Below are positions 24,242-35,975 of a stretch of DNA of 64,000 nt, piece after piece. Source of the stretch: Halisarca cf. caerulea (Eukaryota; Porifera; Demospongiae; Chondrillida; Halisarcidae); the NCBI GenBank assembly GCA_963170055.1, contig CAUJGJ010000467.1, forward strand, positions 348,901 through 412,900, given 5' to 3'. The notes beneath the pieces were generated by a model. That model was not told where the DNA came from. It ran no database searches and was given only the letters and a program-made list of their open reading frames with translations. The translations under genes were made by a program, and so were the position numbers. How positions within the stretch are numbered: position 1 is the first letter of the stretch; each line of letters begins with the position of its first letter.

Positions 24242-27200
24242 CTACGAACTGTGTGCACATAGTGTTTTGAAGTACGCTGTTGAGGTTCCTTGCAAGATGA
24301 TCTGGGCTACCTCCTTGTGAGTTGCTTTCTTCACATCTACTCCATTCACTTCAAGTAGAAACTCCCCTACCTATGGGAGGGGGGGTAAAGGGTGAGGTGG
24401 TACATGGGAGGGGGGGTAAAGGGCGAGGTGGTACATGGGAGGGGGGTAAAGGGTGAGGTGGTACATGGGAGGGGGGGTAAAGGGTGAGGTGGTACATGGG
24501 AGGGGGGGGTAAAGGGTGAGGTGGTACATGGGAGGGGGGTAAAGGGTGAGGTGGTACATGGGAGGGGGGTAAAGGGTGAGGTGGTACATGGGTGGGTGTT
24601 TGGTATGCTTACTGTCATTCCTGCAGCAGCTGCTGGTCCGTGGTCATCCACAGTGTGTACATACACAGGGCCACGCCCTCGAATGATGAAGCCAAACCCA
24701 ACTGCATCACTTGTGACCTGATGCACATAGGAACAACAAAGATTAAGCCCAGAACCTCCTCCACATTACAGACATGTTAGAAAGTTCTCCACACTACAGA
24801 CATGTTAGGACGTCCTCCTGAGTACAGACATGTTGGAACATTCTCCACACTAGAGACACTAGGACCTCCTCCACTCTAGAGACACTAGGACCTCCTCCAC
24901 ACTACAGACAGGCTAGGACCTCCTCCACACTACAGACAGGCTAGGACCTCCTCCACACTAGAGACACTAGGACCTCCTCCACACTAGAGACACTAGGACC
25001 TCCTCCACACTAGAGACACTAGGACCTCCTCCACACTAGAGACACTAGGACCTCCTCCACACTAGAGACACTAGGACCTCCTCCACACTACAGACACACT
25101 AGGACCTCCTCCACACTACTGACAGGCTAGGACCTCCTCCATACTACTGACAGGCTAGGACCTCCTCCACACTACAGACAGGCTAGGACCTCCTCCACAC
25201 TACAGACAGGCTAGGACCTCCTCCACACTACAGACAGGCTAGGACCTCCTCCACACTACTGACAGGCTAGGACCTCCTCCATACTACAGACAGGCTAGGA
25301 CCTCCTCCACACTACAGACAGGCTAGGACCTCCTCCACACTACAGACAGGCTAGGACCTCCTCCACACTACAGACAGGCTAGGACCTCCTCCACACTACA
25401 GACAGGCTAGGACCTCCTCCACACTACTGACAGGCTAGGACCTCCTCTACACTACTGACAGGCTAGGACCTCCTCTACACTACTGACAGGCTAGGACCTC
25501 CTCCACACTAGAGACAGGCTAGGACCTCCTCCACACTACTGACAGGCTAGGACCTCCTCCACACTACAGACAGGCTAGGACCTCCTCCACACTACTGACA
25601 GGCTAGGACCTCCTCCACACTACTGACAGGCTAGGACCTCCTCTACACTACTGACAGGCTAGGACCTCCTCTACACTACTGACAGGCTAGGACCTCCTCC
25701 ACACTACTGACAGGCTAGGACCTCCTCCACACTACTGACAGGCTAGGACCTCCTCTACACTACTGACAGGCTAGGACCTCCTCTACACTACTGACAGGCT
25801 AGGACCTCCTCTACACTACTGACAGGCTAGGACCTCCTCTACACTACTGACAGGCTAGGACCTCCTCTACACTACTGACAGGCTAGGACCTCCTCTACAC
25901 TACTGACAGGCTAGGACCTCCTCCACACTACTGACAGGCTAGGACCTCCTCCACACTACTGACAGGCTAGGACCTCCTCCACACTACTGACAGGCTAGGA
26001 CCTCCTCCACACTACTGACAGGCTAGGACCTCCTCCACACTACTGACAGGCTAGGACCTCCTCTACACTACTGACAGGCTAGGACCTCCTCCACACTACT
26101 GACAGGCTAGGACCTCCTCCACACTACTGACAGGCTAGGACCTCCTCCACACTACTGACAGGCTAGGACCTCCTCCACACTACTGACAGGCTAGGACCTC
26201 CTCCACACTACTGACAGGCTAGGACCTCCTCCACACTACTGACAGGCTAGGACCTCCTCCACACTACTGACAGGCTAGGACCTCCTCCACACTACTGACA
26301 GGCTAGGACCTCCTCCACACTACTGACAGGCTAGGACCTCCTCCACACTACTGACAGGCTAGGACCTCCTCCACACTACTGACAGGCTAGGACCTCCTCT
26401 ACACTACTGACAGGCTAGGACCTCCTCTACACTACTGACAGGCTAGGACCTCCTCTACACTACTGACAGGCTAGGATGGACTGAAAGTCAAACTTAATGT
26501 GATTTCAATAATCCGGAGAGCTGAATGGACACACACTTGAAGTCAAAAGTGATTAGTGGAAGACTGCACCAAGTCAAATGGACAAGAAGAATTGTGATGT
26601 GTGTGCGATTAGTATTTTGGAGATGATAAAAACCTTTAGTGGACTAAGTTTAGCAATGGACAATGAGTGTTACTATAGCAACATACCCAATGATTACACA
26701 GGATTGGTCCTCACATGACAAAACCAAATGTCTACAGGCAGTTGTACGATACAACAGGATACCCACTTGATATGCCACACTTACCGCTAGCTCCTTCTGG
26801 GCATAAGGAGAACTGGGCGAGAGTAGCTCACTCCATGAGGGAACACGACCAATTACTGAAGAATCTAACACAAAAGAGAACAAAGTAGCATTCCTTCCAA
26901 CTTGGGTGATGCAGACAACACCAGCGAACCGGAACGAATACTTGCGGAGCGATCCCAGTTTGACTGTGAGGACTCAGTCAAATCTTCACTAGTTGTGTCC
27001 TCTCCTTTAGTACCTAAAGAAGTATTTCTGCTTATGAGAACGTAAGAATCTTCTGTGAATTCTCTTCGAGGAGTCATTTTTTCGTAGCTAAAGAAAAACA
27101 TAAGGAGAATGTGAAAGATCATGTGTTGTGTGCTGTACAGATCATGTGACCTGCTGTACAGATCATGTGTTGTGTGCTGTACAGATCATGTGACTTGCTG

Positions 27201-27577
27201 CTTATGATAATCTGTAGACTCACTTATTTTCATCACCAGTAGCAGGTGAAGTAGCTCCAATTTCATCGTACACCTTACCATCCTCGCTATCAACGGGCTT
27301 GGAGGACTTGCGACTATCTTTGCGGGAAGATTTGTTCATGCCAAGCCTTTCCTTTATGGACTTAGGGGAGGTCTCATCGTTCACAAAACGGTAAAACAGA
27401 TAATCATCTTTGAAGTGATGGTCATTGCAGACTGGAGGGGGCAAAGGCAATAGCTCAGACTATACGCAATAAGAAAACAAGTAAAATTCAAAATAATCAA
27501 TGGAAGACTAAACGTTGTAATCGGTATATAGATAGAAGCTTTAGATGTCACATAAACACAATACAACACACACACAC

Positions 27578-27614
<37 letters not shown>

Positions 27615-27617
27615 AGG

Positions 27618-27652
<35 letters not shown>

Positions 27653-28743
27653 AGAGAGAGAGGGAGGGAGGGAGGGAGGGAGGGAGGGAGAGCAGAAGAG
27701 AGCGAGAGAGAATCAACATGTATTGTACATTGCCTGGTAGTCTAAGCAATGTACCGAGACCAGCTCACCATGTCTAATAACCCCTGCCTCCAGTAGGTGC
27801 CTGCCTAGTTCAGATGCATCTTCTCTAGTACCACACTCCCCACACGACACAAGCCATTCCACAAACTCGTTCCCAACAAAGCACTTCTTGTAAGATTGAA
27901 GATGGTACTTTCTATCAGCAATGAACCCTTGTATGACCTTCACTCTAGAATGGGGAGGGGGAGGGGTTTCAGGTGTTGAGATATTTTACAACCAAATCCA
28001 TGACAACCAGGCCGTCCTTGTGGCCTTTCAGCCATGGTAACACACACACAGAGCCCCAATGCTACCCTTGAGCCTACCTGGAGTATATTCTCTGTCCTTT
28101 GGCCACAATAGGTGGGTCTGGAGGGCCTTGGTAAGTGCCGTCATCTCTACGGAAACGATAAAACAGCTTTTCATCTTTGAAACAGTGGTCGTCCACAACT
28201 GCATAGAAAGAGAATGTAAAAACAGCAAATGGAGGTAGCCAACCAGGTGTGTGGACAACACTGTCACAAGATGTCCCCCTCCCCCCTCCACATACTGACA
28301 CACCCACCACATCCCTCCATGTACTGACACACCCACCACATCCCTCTATGTACTGACATACCCATCACATCTCCCTCCATGTACTGCCACACCCACCACA
28401 TCCCTCCATGTACTGACACACCCACCACATCCCTCCATGTACTGACACACCCACCACATCCCTCCACATACTGACACACCCACCACATCCCCCTCCATGT
28501 ACTGACACACCCACCACATCCCTCCATGTACTGATACACCCACCACATCCCATCCCTCTATGTACTGACACACCCACCACATCCCCCTCCATGTACGGAC
28601 ACACCCACCACATCCCCCTCCATGTACGGACACACCTACCACATCTCCCTCCATGTACTGACACACCTACCCCATTTCCCTCTATGTACTGATACACCCA
28701 CCACATCCCTCTATGTACTGATGAAACTCTCCCTCACTCCATT

Positions 28744-28801
<58 letters not shown>

Positions 28802-29174
28802 TGTATGGACAGGGGACAATTCTAGCCCGATTCATCTCATGACTCTGCTCACCATGGTGGATAACTCCGTAATCCAGAAGCTTCTGCATAACCTCCACTC
28901 CTTCTTCCCGCGTCGAGACTTCTCCTCTATCAATCAACCAGTCAACCATCTCACCACCCACGAAACACTCCTTGTACGTTCGTAGATGGTATTTCCGATC
29001 TCTTATCAGTTTACTTTCTCCGTGTAAGATGTTCCTCAGCTGTTCACCGAGATTTAACACAGCCGAACGATTTGCCTTCACCGAAGTAGACATTCTCCTT
29101 CTAACACGTCCCGAGTGTTCGCTAGCGTTTGAGTCAGTGAGCGTCAGGAAGACGGCCGAATCGGAACTCATCAT
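24242..29174 (-). CDS. DEPTOR: DEPTOR: two DEP domains and a PDZ domain, mTOR-binding regulator
   Basis: Exons, complement: 28853..29174, 28078..28198, 27769..27944, 27224..27431, 26930..27087, 26785..26864, 24613..24717, 24242..24370. 1299 nt, 432 aa (human 409). DEP1 spans exons 1-2 (DRKYHLRTYKECFVGGEMVD, then FKDEKLFYRF). DEP2 spans exons 3-4 (YKKCFVGNEFVEWL, then FKDDYLFYRF). A Ser-rich linker follows, then a C-terminal PDZ domain (AVGFGFIIRG, GPAAAAGM, GEFLLEVNGVDV). DEPTOR binds and restrains mTORC1/2. The block SELLSPSSPYAQK before the PDZ resembles human EELLTPGAPYARK, although the rest of the linker does not align. The exon 5/6 junction is the least certain: the two frames do not meet, and I join them by a 65-bp intron (26865..26929). 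I see no SSGYFS-type degron like that of the human linker. The start could be either of two adjacent ATGs. Confidence 0.9.
24374..24598. repeat. G-rich minisatellite, DEPTOR intron 7
   Basis: About eight units of roughly 29 bp (GGGTAAAGGGTGAGGTGGTA, then CATGGGAGG) with a variable G run. It begins directly next to the acceptor of the last DEPTOR exon. Confidence 0.9.
24776..26475. repeat. 28-bp minisatellite, DEPTOR intron 6
   Basis: Close to 60 units of CTAGGACCTCCTCCACACTA plus CTGACAGG, more diverged at the left end (to about 24840) and nearly uniform to the right. Confidence 0.95.
27583..27700. repeat. GA / poly-A / GGGA simple repeat, DEPTOR intron 3
   Basis: (GA)n, then an uninterrupted A run of more than 25, then (GA)n and (GGGA)n. 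On the coding strand this is a long pyrimidine tract upstream of exon 4. Confidence 0.9.
28270..28722. repeat. 29-bp minisatellite, DEPTOR intron 1
   Basis: Tandem ACTGACACACCCACCACATC plus CCTCCATGT units, followed by a pure (CA)n tract at 28747..28798. Confidence 0.9.
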
Positions 29175-29415
29175 ATTTGCACATTAGTAGCTGCTAACAA
29201 GAGAGCTGTTTGTCGATGTGTTGATAAGAGAAGGTGAAATACTCTTCCTCCGAATACAAAGCTGCTGTAAATAGAAGCCGATGGCTGCAGGTCTTGCATA
29301 AAACAGGATTTAGTACCATTTCCGGCAATTTGCAAATCAGTTATGGTTTGTTTGTGTAGGACACCGGAAGTGGGGAATCCCCTCACAAGCGCTCTTCCTA
29401 GTCTTTAGGTTCAGA
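29175..29415. promoter_or_regulatory. Divergent promoter interval DEPTOR / MCCC2-like
   Basis: 241 bp separate the two start codons, so both 5' UTRs and core promoters must share this interval, unless an upstream non-coding exon was missed. I see no clear TATA box. Confidence 0.45.
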
Positions 29416-32400
29416 ATGACGTCTTTCGTTAAGCTGATCGGAAGGCCTGCTGCGTTTGCAAGACACGTTTCCACTACAGCTTTTGAGAAAAATATGAAGA
29501 TTTTCGAAAAGTTCAAGGCTATGATGTCTGAAGCAGAACTCTCCATGCAGAATGAATCCTCCAACCCACAGAAACTTAATACATGGGACAGACTGAAGTT
29601 GCTGCGAGACAAAGACTCGTTCCAGCTCATTATTTCTCCTTTGGCGGGATACTTTTCACCTTATGGAAAGGTTGTCAATGCTGGTATGGTGATAGCCATT
29701 ACAAAGGTGGGAGGAAGAGTTGCCATGGTAACGTTGAATGATTGGATGCATAAGGGAGGTACCGTATTCCCTATCACGTTGAAGAAGCAGTTGAGGGCGC
29801 AAGAGATTTCCCGCAAGAACCACATTCCCTCCATCTACGTGGTAGACTCAGGAGGTGCTTTTCTGCCTTTGCAGGTTGGTGCAGTCTGGCACAATGTAGC
29901 ATACCTTTCACTCTTACCTGAGAAAATGGCAGATGAAGGACTGACTAAGCATAGACATTCTATACTACGTAAGGTAGTAAGAATGTCTATGAACTGAATA
30001 AGACCAGGTGATACCAGGTGCAGTGATTAGGACTTATCAATTAACACATTATTGTTTATTTTGGGATTCAGCAGTCAACTCTCTCTTATTGAATAAGCTG
30101 GTTTGTGATGATGTTTACCTTTCCTTATCTATCCTGTTTACTCTTCAAAGGCAGAAATATTCCCAGATAGAAACCATGGAGGTCGCACCTTTAGGAATCA
30201 AGCAGTGATGTCATCAGAGGGGATTCCCCAGGTATGCTCTAGTATGGATCCTGGTTAGTTTGGCCTGCTACGACCTCGTTCCACCCTCCCCCTCCCCCCC
30301 CCACCCCCTACCCCCAGCACATATGTGGGACCGTCATAGCAGGCCAGACTAGGATCCTGGTAAATGCTGTAGATGATGTGCACATGGTGTGCACACCCTC
30401 CAGTAGTCTTGTACACACCCTCTTACATGCTTAGTGCTATAGAATTGAGTATATACGTATCTGCATTTTTTGTTGTCAGATCTCAGTAGTTTGTGGTCCT
30501 TGTACTGCTGGTGGAGCCTACATCCCCACCATGTCCGAGGAGGCCGCCATGGTAAGGAATACTGGCTCATTGTACTTAGCAGGACCTCCACTGGTTAAGG
30601 TATGCCATGGCCTGTTACGAAGGCTATTGTGTGTGCTGCTAGTGAGGTGTGTGCTACTAGTGAGGTGTGTGCTACTAGTGAGGTGTGTGCTGCTAGTGAG
30701 GTGTGTGCTACTAGTGAGGTGTGTGCTGCTAGTGAGGTGTGCGCTGCTAGTGAGGTGTGTGCTGCTAGTGAGGTGTGTGCTACTAGTGAGGTGTGTGCTA
30801 CTAGTGAGGTGTGTGCTGCTAGTGAGGTGTGCGCTGCTAGTGAGGTGTGCGCTGCTAGTGAGGTGTGCGCTGCTAGTGAGGTGTGTGCTACTAGTGAGGT
30901 GTGCGCTGCTAGTGAGGTGTGTGCTGCTAGTGAGGTGTGCGCTGCTAGTGAGGTGTGTGCTGCTAGTGAGGTGTGCGCTGCTAGTGAGGTGTGTGCTGCT
31001 AGTGAGGTGTGCGCTGCTAGTGAGGTGTGTGCTGCTAGTGAGGTGTGTGCTGCTAGTGAGGTGTGCGCTGCTAGTGAGGTGTGCGCTGCTAGTGAGGTGT
31101 GTGCTGCTAGTGAGGTGTGCGCTGCTAGTGAGGTGTGTGCTGCTAGTGAGGCTGATATGTGTGCTGTTAGTGAGGTGTGTGCTGCTAGTGAGGTGTGTGC
31201 TGCTAGTGTAACAGTAGTGTGTGGTGTGTGCTGCTAGTGAGGCTGATATGTGTGCTGTTAGTGAGGTGTGGTAGACTCTCATCCCATATCTGTGTAGGCA
31301 GCTACTGGAGAAGTCATATCAGCGGAAGACCTTGGGGGAGCTTATGTTCACTGTTCTGTCAGTGGATGTGTGGACCACTTTGCTACTTCAGAGGAGGAAG
31401 CTATCCAACGGATTCGACAGGTTATGACAAGCATTGACATACGACAAACAGATAACGCCTTTTCCTCATTACCCGAAGAAGACAGCATTGAGGAGTTTGC
31501 TAAAATTCTACCAGATCCAGAGGATAATTATTACAGGGATTTCCCCATGATGGAGGTGTGTTCATGATAATTCACTGAGTATATGTTCTATTTTACCCTT
31601 TCAAACAATCTAGGTGATCTCCAAAGTGGTTGATGGAGGTCGTCTTGAGTTGTTCAAGGAATTGTATGGCTCAACATTATTAACAGGTTTTGCCCACATT
31701 TCTGGTCAACTGGTTGGTGTTGTGGCCAACAATGGACCTCTGTTATCTGAAGCATGCTTGAAGGTGAGGCTGAGGAAAGGGTGTGGCACACACAATAGCA
31801 ACATGTAGACTTGTTATTGAATACTACTATCAGGGAACACACTTCACCTTCCTCTGCTCACAAAGGGGAATACCCATGGTTTTCCTGCATAACACACATG
31901 AGGAGGACATCACAGACACTACATCCATCAAGCAAAAGTCAACCATGATCTCCGCTGTTGCTTCTTGTAAGGTGGGTGTTCGACCTCATCAATGTTCAAC
32001 ATGGTTGATGTTAATGATTGCTTTTTGTCAGATTCCAAAGATCTCAATTGTTGTTGGAAGGAGTTTTGGTACTAGCAGCTATGCCATGGTAGGTACTCAC
32101 TTGTCTGCTAGCATACATGACACTCACACTCATGATCATACCTTTTATCCCTCAGTGTAACAGATCAATGGGCCCAAACTTCCTGTTTTCATGGCCTCAT
32201 GCAATGATGGGGGGAGGGGACATTGACAGTGGCCAGGACTCCAATACCCTAACAGCTGAACACTGCAGCTCTTATCTCTATGATGACGGAATACTTTTCC
32301 CAAACAACACTCGGCAGGTGTGTGTGCTGTGTGTATTGCGTGTGTACGTACGTACGTGTGTGACTGGTGTGTGTGTACATACATGCGTGTGTGACTGGTG

Positions 32401-32669
32401 TGTATGTACATGCGTGTGACTGTGTGTGTATGTACATGCGTGTGACTGTGTGTGTGTATGTACATGCGTGTGACTGTGTGTGTACGTACATGCATGTGTG
32501 ACTGGTGTGTGTGTACGTACATGCGTGTGACTGTGTGTGTGTACGTACATGCGTGTGTGACTGGTGTGTGTGTATACATCCTTTACTGCAGACACTGTCC
32601 GTGTGTCTTGACATCTGCTCAGTGTACAAACAGACAACCGAGGCTGGAGGACCTACTTTGAGATTTTGA
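29416..32669 (+). CDS. Divergent methylcrotonoyl-CoA carboxylase beta-like carboxyltransferase
   Basis: Nine exons, all phase 0: 29416..29874, 30151..30231, 30480..30599, 31298..31555, 31614..31763, 31834..31971, 32032..32088, 32156..32317, 32592..32669. 1503 nt, 500 aa. The N-terminus ([20 protein letters not shown]) looks like a mitochondrial targeting peptide. The N-terminal carboxyltransferase subdomain follows MCCC2 closely ([46 protein letters not shown]). In the C-terminal subdomain the segment matching FMVGREYEAEGIAKDGAKM reads [20 protein letters not shown], and the second oxyanion region reads [19 protein letters not shown]2 itself carboxylates 3-methylcrotonyl-CoA in leucine breakdown. 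This protein may have another acyl-CoA substrate or be inactive. It is not named MCCC2 for that reason. Its stop lies 86 bp from that of HMG-CoA synthase. Confidence 0.85.
30625..31275 (+). repeat. 18-bp minisatellite, MCCC2-like intron 3
   Basis: About 30 uniform units of GCTGCTAGTGAGGTGTGT to 31160, then degenerate copies. The 18-bp period leaves three frames open for over 200 codons without being coding. Confidence 0.9.
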
Positions 32670-32755
32670 TTTATATGCATTAATTGTTTATAGAAAATAT
32701 TTACATAATTAGAAAACAACAATTTTCTATAAATCACATTGTGTCCTCATGCTGG

Positions 32756-33423
32756 CTAGTGGCCATTCTGTTTCCCACTGCTACGACATGGTGATAATAG
32801 AGGGGGTAAGCCCCCCTCATTAAGAAGAGGAGGCACTCTTTGATAGAATCGGCGATGTTTTTCATCCACCCCAGTGAGGTGGTAAGTACCAGGAAAGAGC
32901 ATTGGCACACCTGTTGGCTGGTATGGAGCAAGATGATGGGTCTCCTCTCTCAGTTTGAGAATGCGTTCAAACTCTTCTGGCAACAAGCATTTCCTCTCCT
33001 CCAACCTCCTCACTGTGTCACTGCAGTTGGTGACAAGTCTTGTGATGAGGTGACGATCTTGTGTGAACTTCAAAGAATAGAGTGCAGAAGCCAAGCCAGA
33101 CCCATAACTGAACGCCATGATTCTAGTACCAGCAACCTCTTCAGCAGTCTTCCTAAAGGGAGGACATCACAGAACAAGTAGCAGAGTCTTTCTGGTCATC
33201 CATGACCCCAGTAAACTCACTGGGCTAAAAGAGAGGCCAGTCCACCATACAAAGATGCTGTGTACATGTTTCCAACTTGCTTGGCAAGGAGGAGAGTTGG
33301 CAGTGTCTTCTTTGTGAACAGCATCTCTGAGGCTTTCATGCATGTCTTCTCTACTCCCTTGTCCACCAATGTGTCCTCCAGTGTCCGACCTCTGTGTGAA
33401 CAGGATGGTCGTTATGTACTTGT

Positions 33424-33487
<64 letters not shown>

Positions 33488-34960
33488 CAAGTCCTCCATT
33501 CCAGCATATGGTCCACCCTCGGAAACATCTGGTTCTTCACATGACAGGAAGTCATTCAAGTACATTCTTGCAAAGCTCTTTTGCACAAGTTTGGTGAAGG
33601 GAGAGTGGAAGGAAAACCAATTGACTTTAGACACATTAAAGTGTTCTCCAAATATGTGACTGTACTTCTGAGCATATTGGCAGTAACATTTATCTAAATA
33701 GAAAATTAAAAAGTGAATATTTCAATATAAAGAATATCTGATCAACTACATTTGTGCCACACCCACACCCAGATGACCCACCCAGTGCCTGTAAATAGCA
33801 GCGGATAGACAAGTGACCATCCACAACCGGATACTCTGAGCTAAGATCTGGCTTGTAGAAGTCGTATACATGATCCATGTGAACAGCTCTCAGTCCTGCA
33901 AGTAGTGAAGACATGGTATTAACAACAGAAATGGATCCAATGGTAACAGGAAATACAGTATTATCACATTCACAGCAGAGCACAGCTGTGGACAACTGCA
34001 GAGCACAGGTGTGGACAACTGCAGAGCACAGCTGTGGATGACTACAGAACACAGGTGTGGACGACTGCAGAGCACAGCTGTGGACGACTGCAGAGCACAG
34101 GTGTGGACGACTGCAGAGCACAGGTGTGGACGACTGCAGAGCACAGCTGTGGACGACTGCAGAGCACAGGTGTGGACGACTGCAGAGCACAGCTGTGGAC
34201 GACTGCAGAGCACAGCTGTGGACAACTGCAGAGCACAGGTGTGGACGACTGCAGAGCACAGCTGTGGACGACTACAGAACACAGGTGTGGACGACTGCAG
34301 AGCACAGCTGTGGACGACTGCAGAGCACAGCTGTGGATGACTGACCTCTTTCAAAGTAAAGTGGAGCATTAGGTCCAATCAACATAGCCACAGCCCCTGC
34401 ACCGCCTGTGGGACGGGCATTCCCTGATGCATAGACTGCAATGTCCCCAGCAACCACAACTGCAAACCGACCTACAGGGGATGGATAGAGGAGGAGTTAG
34501 CATGTTGCAAGCTCACATCAAACCCTGTCACCTCACCATCCCAAGCACTGCTCTCCACCCAAGACACGGCATTGAACAATGCTGACGTCCCACCAAAGCA
34601 AGCATTGGTTGTGTCAATCCCTTCAATGCTAGTGTTACCAGACTCAGAAAACAGCTGCATCAGCACCGTCTTGACTGACTTTGATTTGTCAATAATTGTC
34701 TCAGTACCGACTTCCAATCGTCCAATGTCCTCGTACGGAATCCGATTCTTCTCCATCAGGTTATTTACCACAGTCAAACACAGAGAATGAATGTCTTCAT
34801 TGTCATTGCAGAAGCCCATCTTAGTCTGGCCTAGTCCAATGGTATACTTACCAGCGCTAATTCCATCGTGCTTTTCCAGCTCAGCCTGGTCTACACAGAG
34901 CGAGGGAAAGTACACTTCTAACGCTAAGAGTCCCACTCTTTCCGGCCACTTGCCCTCCAT
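32756..34960 (-). CDS. HMGCS1: Hydroxymethylglutaryl-CoA synthase
   Basis: Six exons, complement: 34537..34960, 34346..34471, 33782..33895, 33486..33693, 33221..33391, 32756..33152. 1440 nt, 479 aa. It condenses acetyl-CoA with acetoacetyl-CoA to HMG-CoA, the entry to the mevalonate pathway. Catalytic residues are visible: Glu87 in [15 protein letters not shown], Cys121 in TTNACFGG, and the His of [12 protein letters not shown]. The C-terminal part matches [19 protein letters not shown] and VDEKHRR. With no targeting peptide it is the cytosolic type. The start is the first in-frame ATG ([10 protein letters not shown]); an upstream TTG in the same frame is rejected. The exon 4 donor is the first unit of a (GT)n tract. 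Intron 2 holds a 23-bp minisatellite. Divergent from SPTLC1, 236 bp between starts. Confidence 0.96.
33970..34345. repeat. 23-bp minisatellite, HMGCS1 intron 2
   Basis: About 16 units of GCAGAGCACAGCTGTGGACG plus ACT, reaching the donor of exon 2. Confidence 0.9.
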
Positions 34961-35196
34961 GTGTTTGCTACGATTATGCACGTATCGCAAAGTGCATCTA
35001 CTTTTGACCGTTCACCTCCTGTGAGTAACGTGTGGTCGTTGGAGGGTCAGGAGTGGTCCGATAGCACGATTCCCTATAGCATGATATACTGGGTCAGCAG
35101 ATCTTTCTGTTTCGATTACGAGACTTGGACGGACCACGCCTTAACAGTTAAGATTAGAGGGTTTTACCACAATCCTCCCTCGTAGGTCATCCGATC
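34961..35196. promoter_or_regulatory. Divergent promoter interval HMGCS1 / SPTLC1
   Basis: 236 bp between start codons of two lipid-pathway genes. It contains an interrupted palindrome TCACCTCCTGTGA (35012..35024), loosely like a sterol-regulatory element; this is weak evidence. Confidence 0.4.
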
Positions 35197-35579
35197 ATGA
35201 ACGTCGAAAGGTATTTGTCGCTCGCTGAAGCTTTCAACGTATATGTTCTCCAAGTTCCGGCGTATCACCTGGTCATCGAGCTCTTTCTGGTAGCTTGGAT
35301 TGCTAAACTTCTCCTAACAAAGAATTTCACCCCGGCACGTGTTAGCAAGTCAGAGAAGCCAACGAAAGAGGTAAATGGAAACATAGTGGAGACCAGGTTC
35401 TTGTATGAGCTCTACAATGTGAACCTCAGCCTGTTCCCCTCAATCCTTCGCAATACCCTTCAGCAGCTCTGATGCTATTGCACTACCTATTACTGCGGCA
35501 CTGCATTTTTGCTCTAGTCGCATTCCATGGAAAGATCTGATTGCGTGCATATTTAACCTTAAATTTATCCATTACTTCA

Positions 35580-35644
<65 letters not shown>

Positions 35645-35806
35645 GGTGTTGTGTGTGTGTGTGAGTGGATGTGTGTGTGTGTGTGTTTGTGTGTTGTGCG
35701 CACGTGCGTGTGTGGGTGTGGGTGTGTTTGTGTGTTGTGCACATGTGCGTGTGTGTGTGTGTGTGTGTGTGTTTGTGTGTGTTGAGCGCGCGTGCGTGTG
35801 TGTGTG

Positions 35807-35863
<57 letters not shown>

Positions 35864-35895
35864 GCGTGTGTGTATGTGTTGTGCTGTGTGTGTGT

Positions 35896-35975
<80 letters not shown>

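Noticed and set aside
24776..26475. Regular 28-bp repeats resembling a CRISPR array (also 17735-19172)
   Set aside because: There are no unique spacers between repeats, no cas genes, and the arrays lie in introns of eukaryotic genes.
30518..31282. 200- to 250-codon open frames on both strands
   Set aside because: The 18-bp repeat is a multiple of three without stops. Flanking MCCC2-like exons join in phase only if it is intron.
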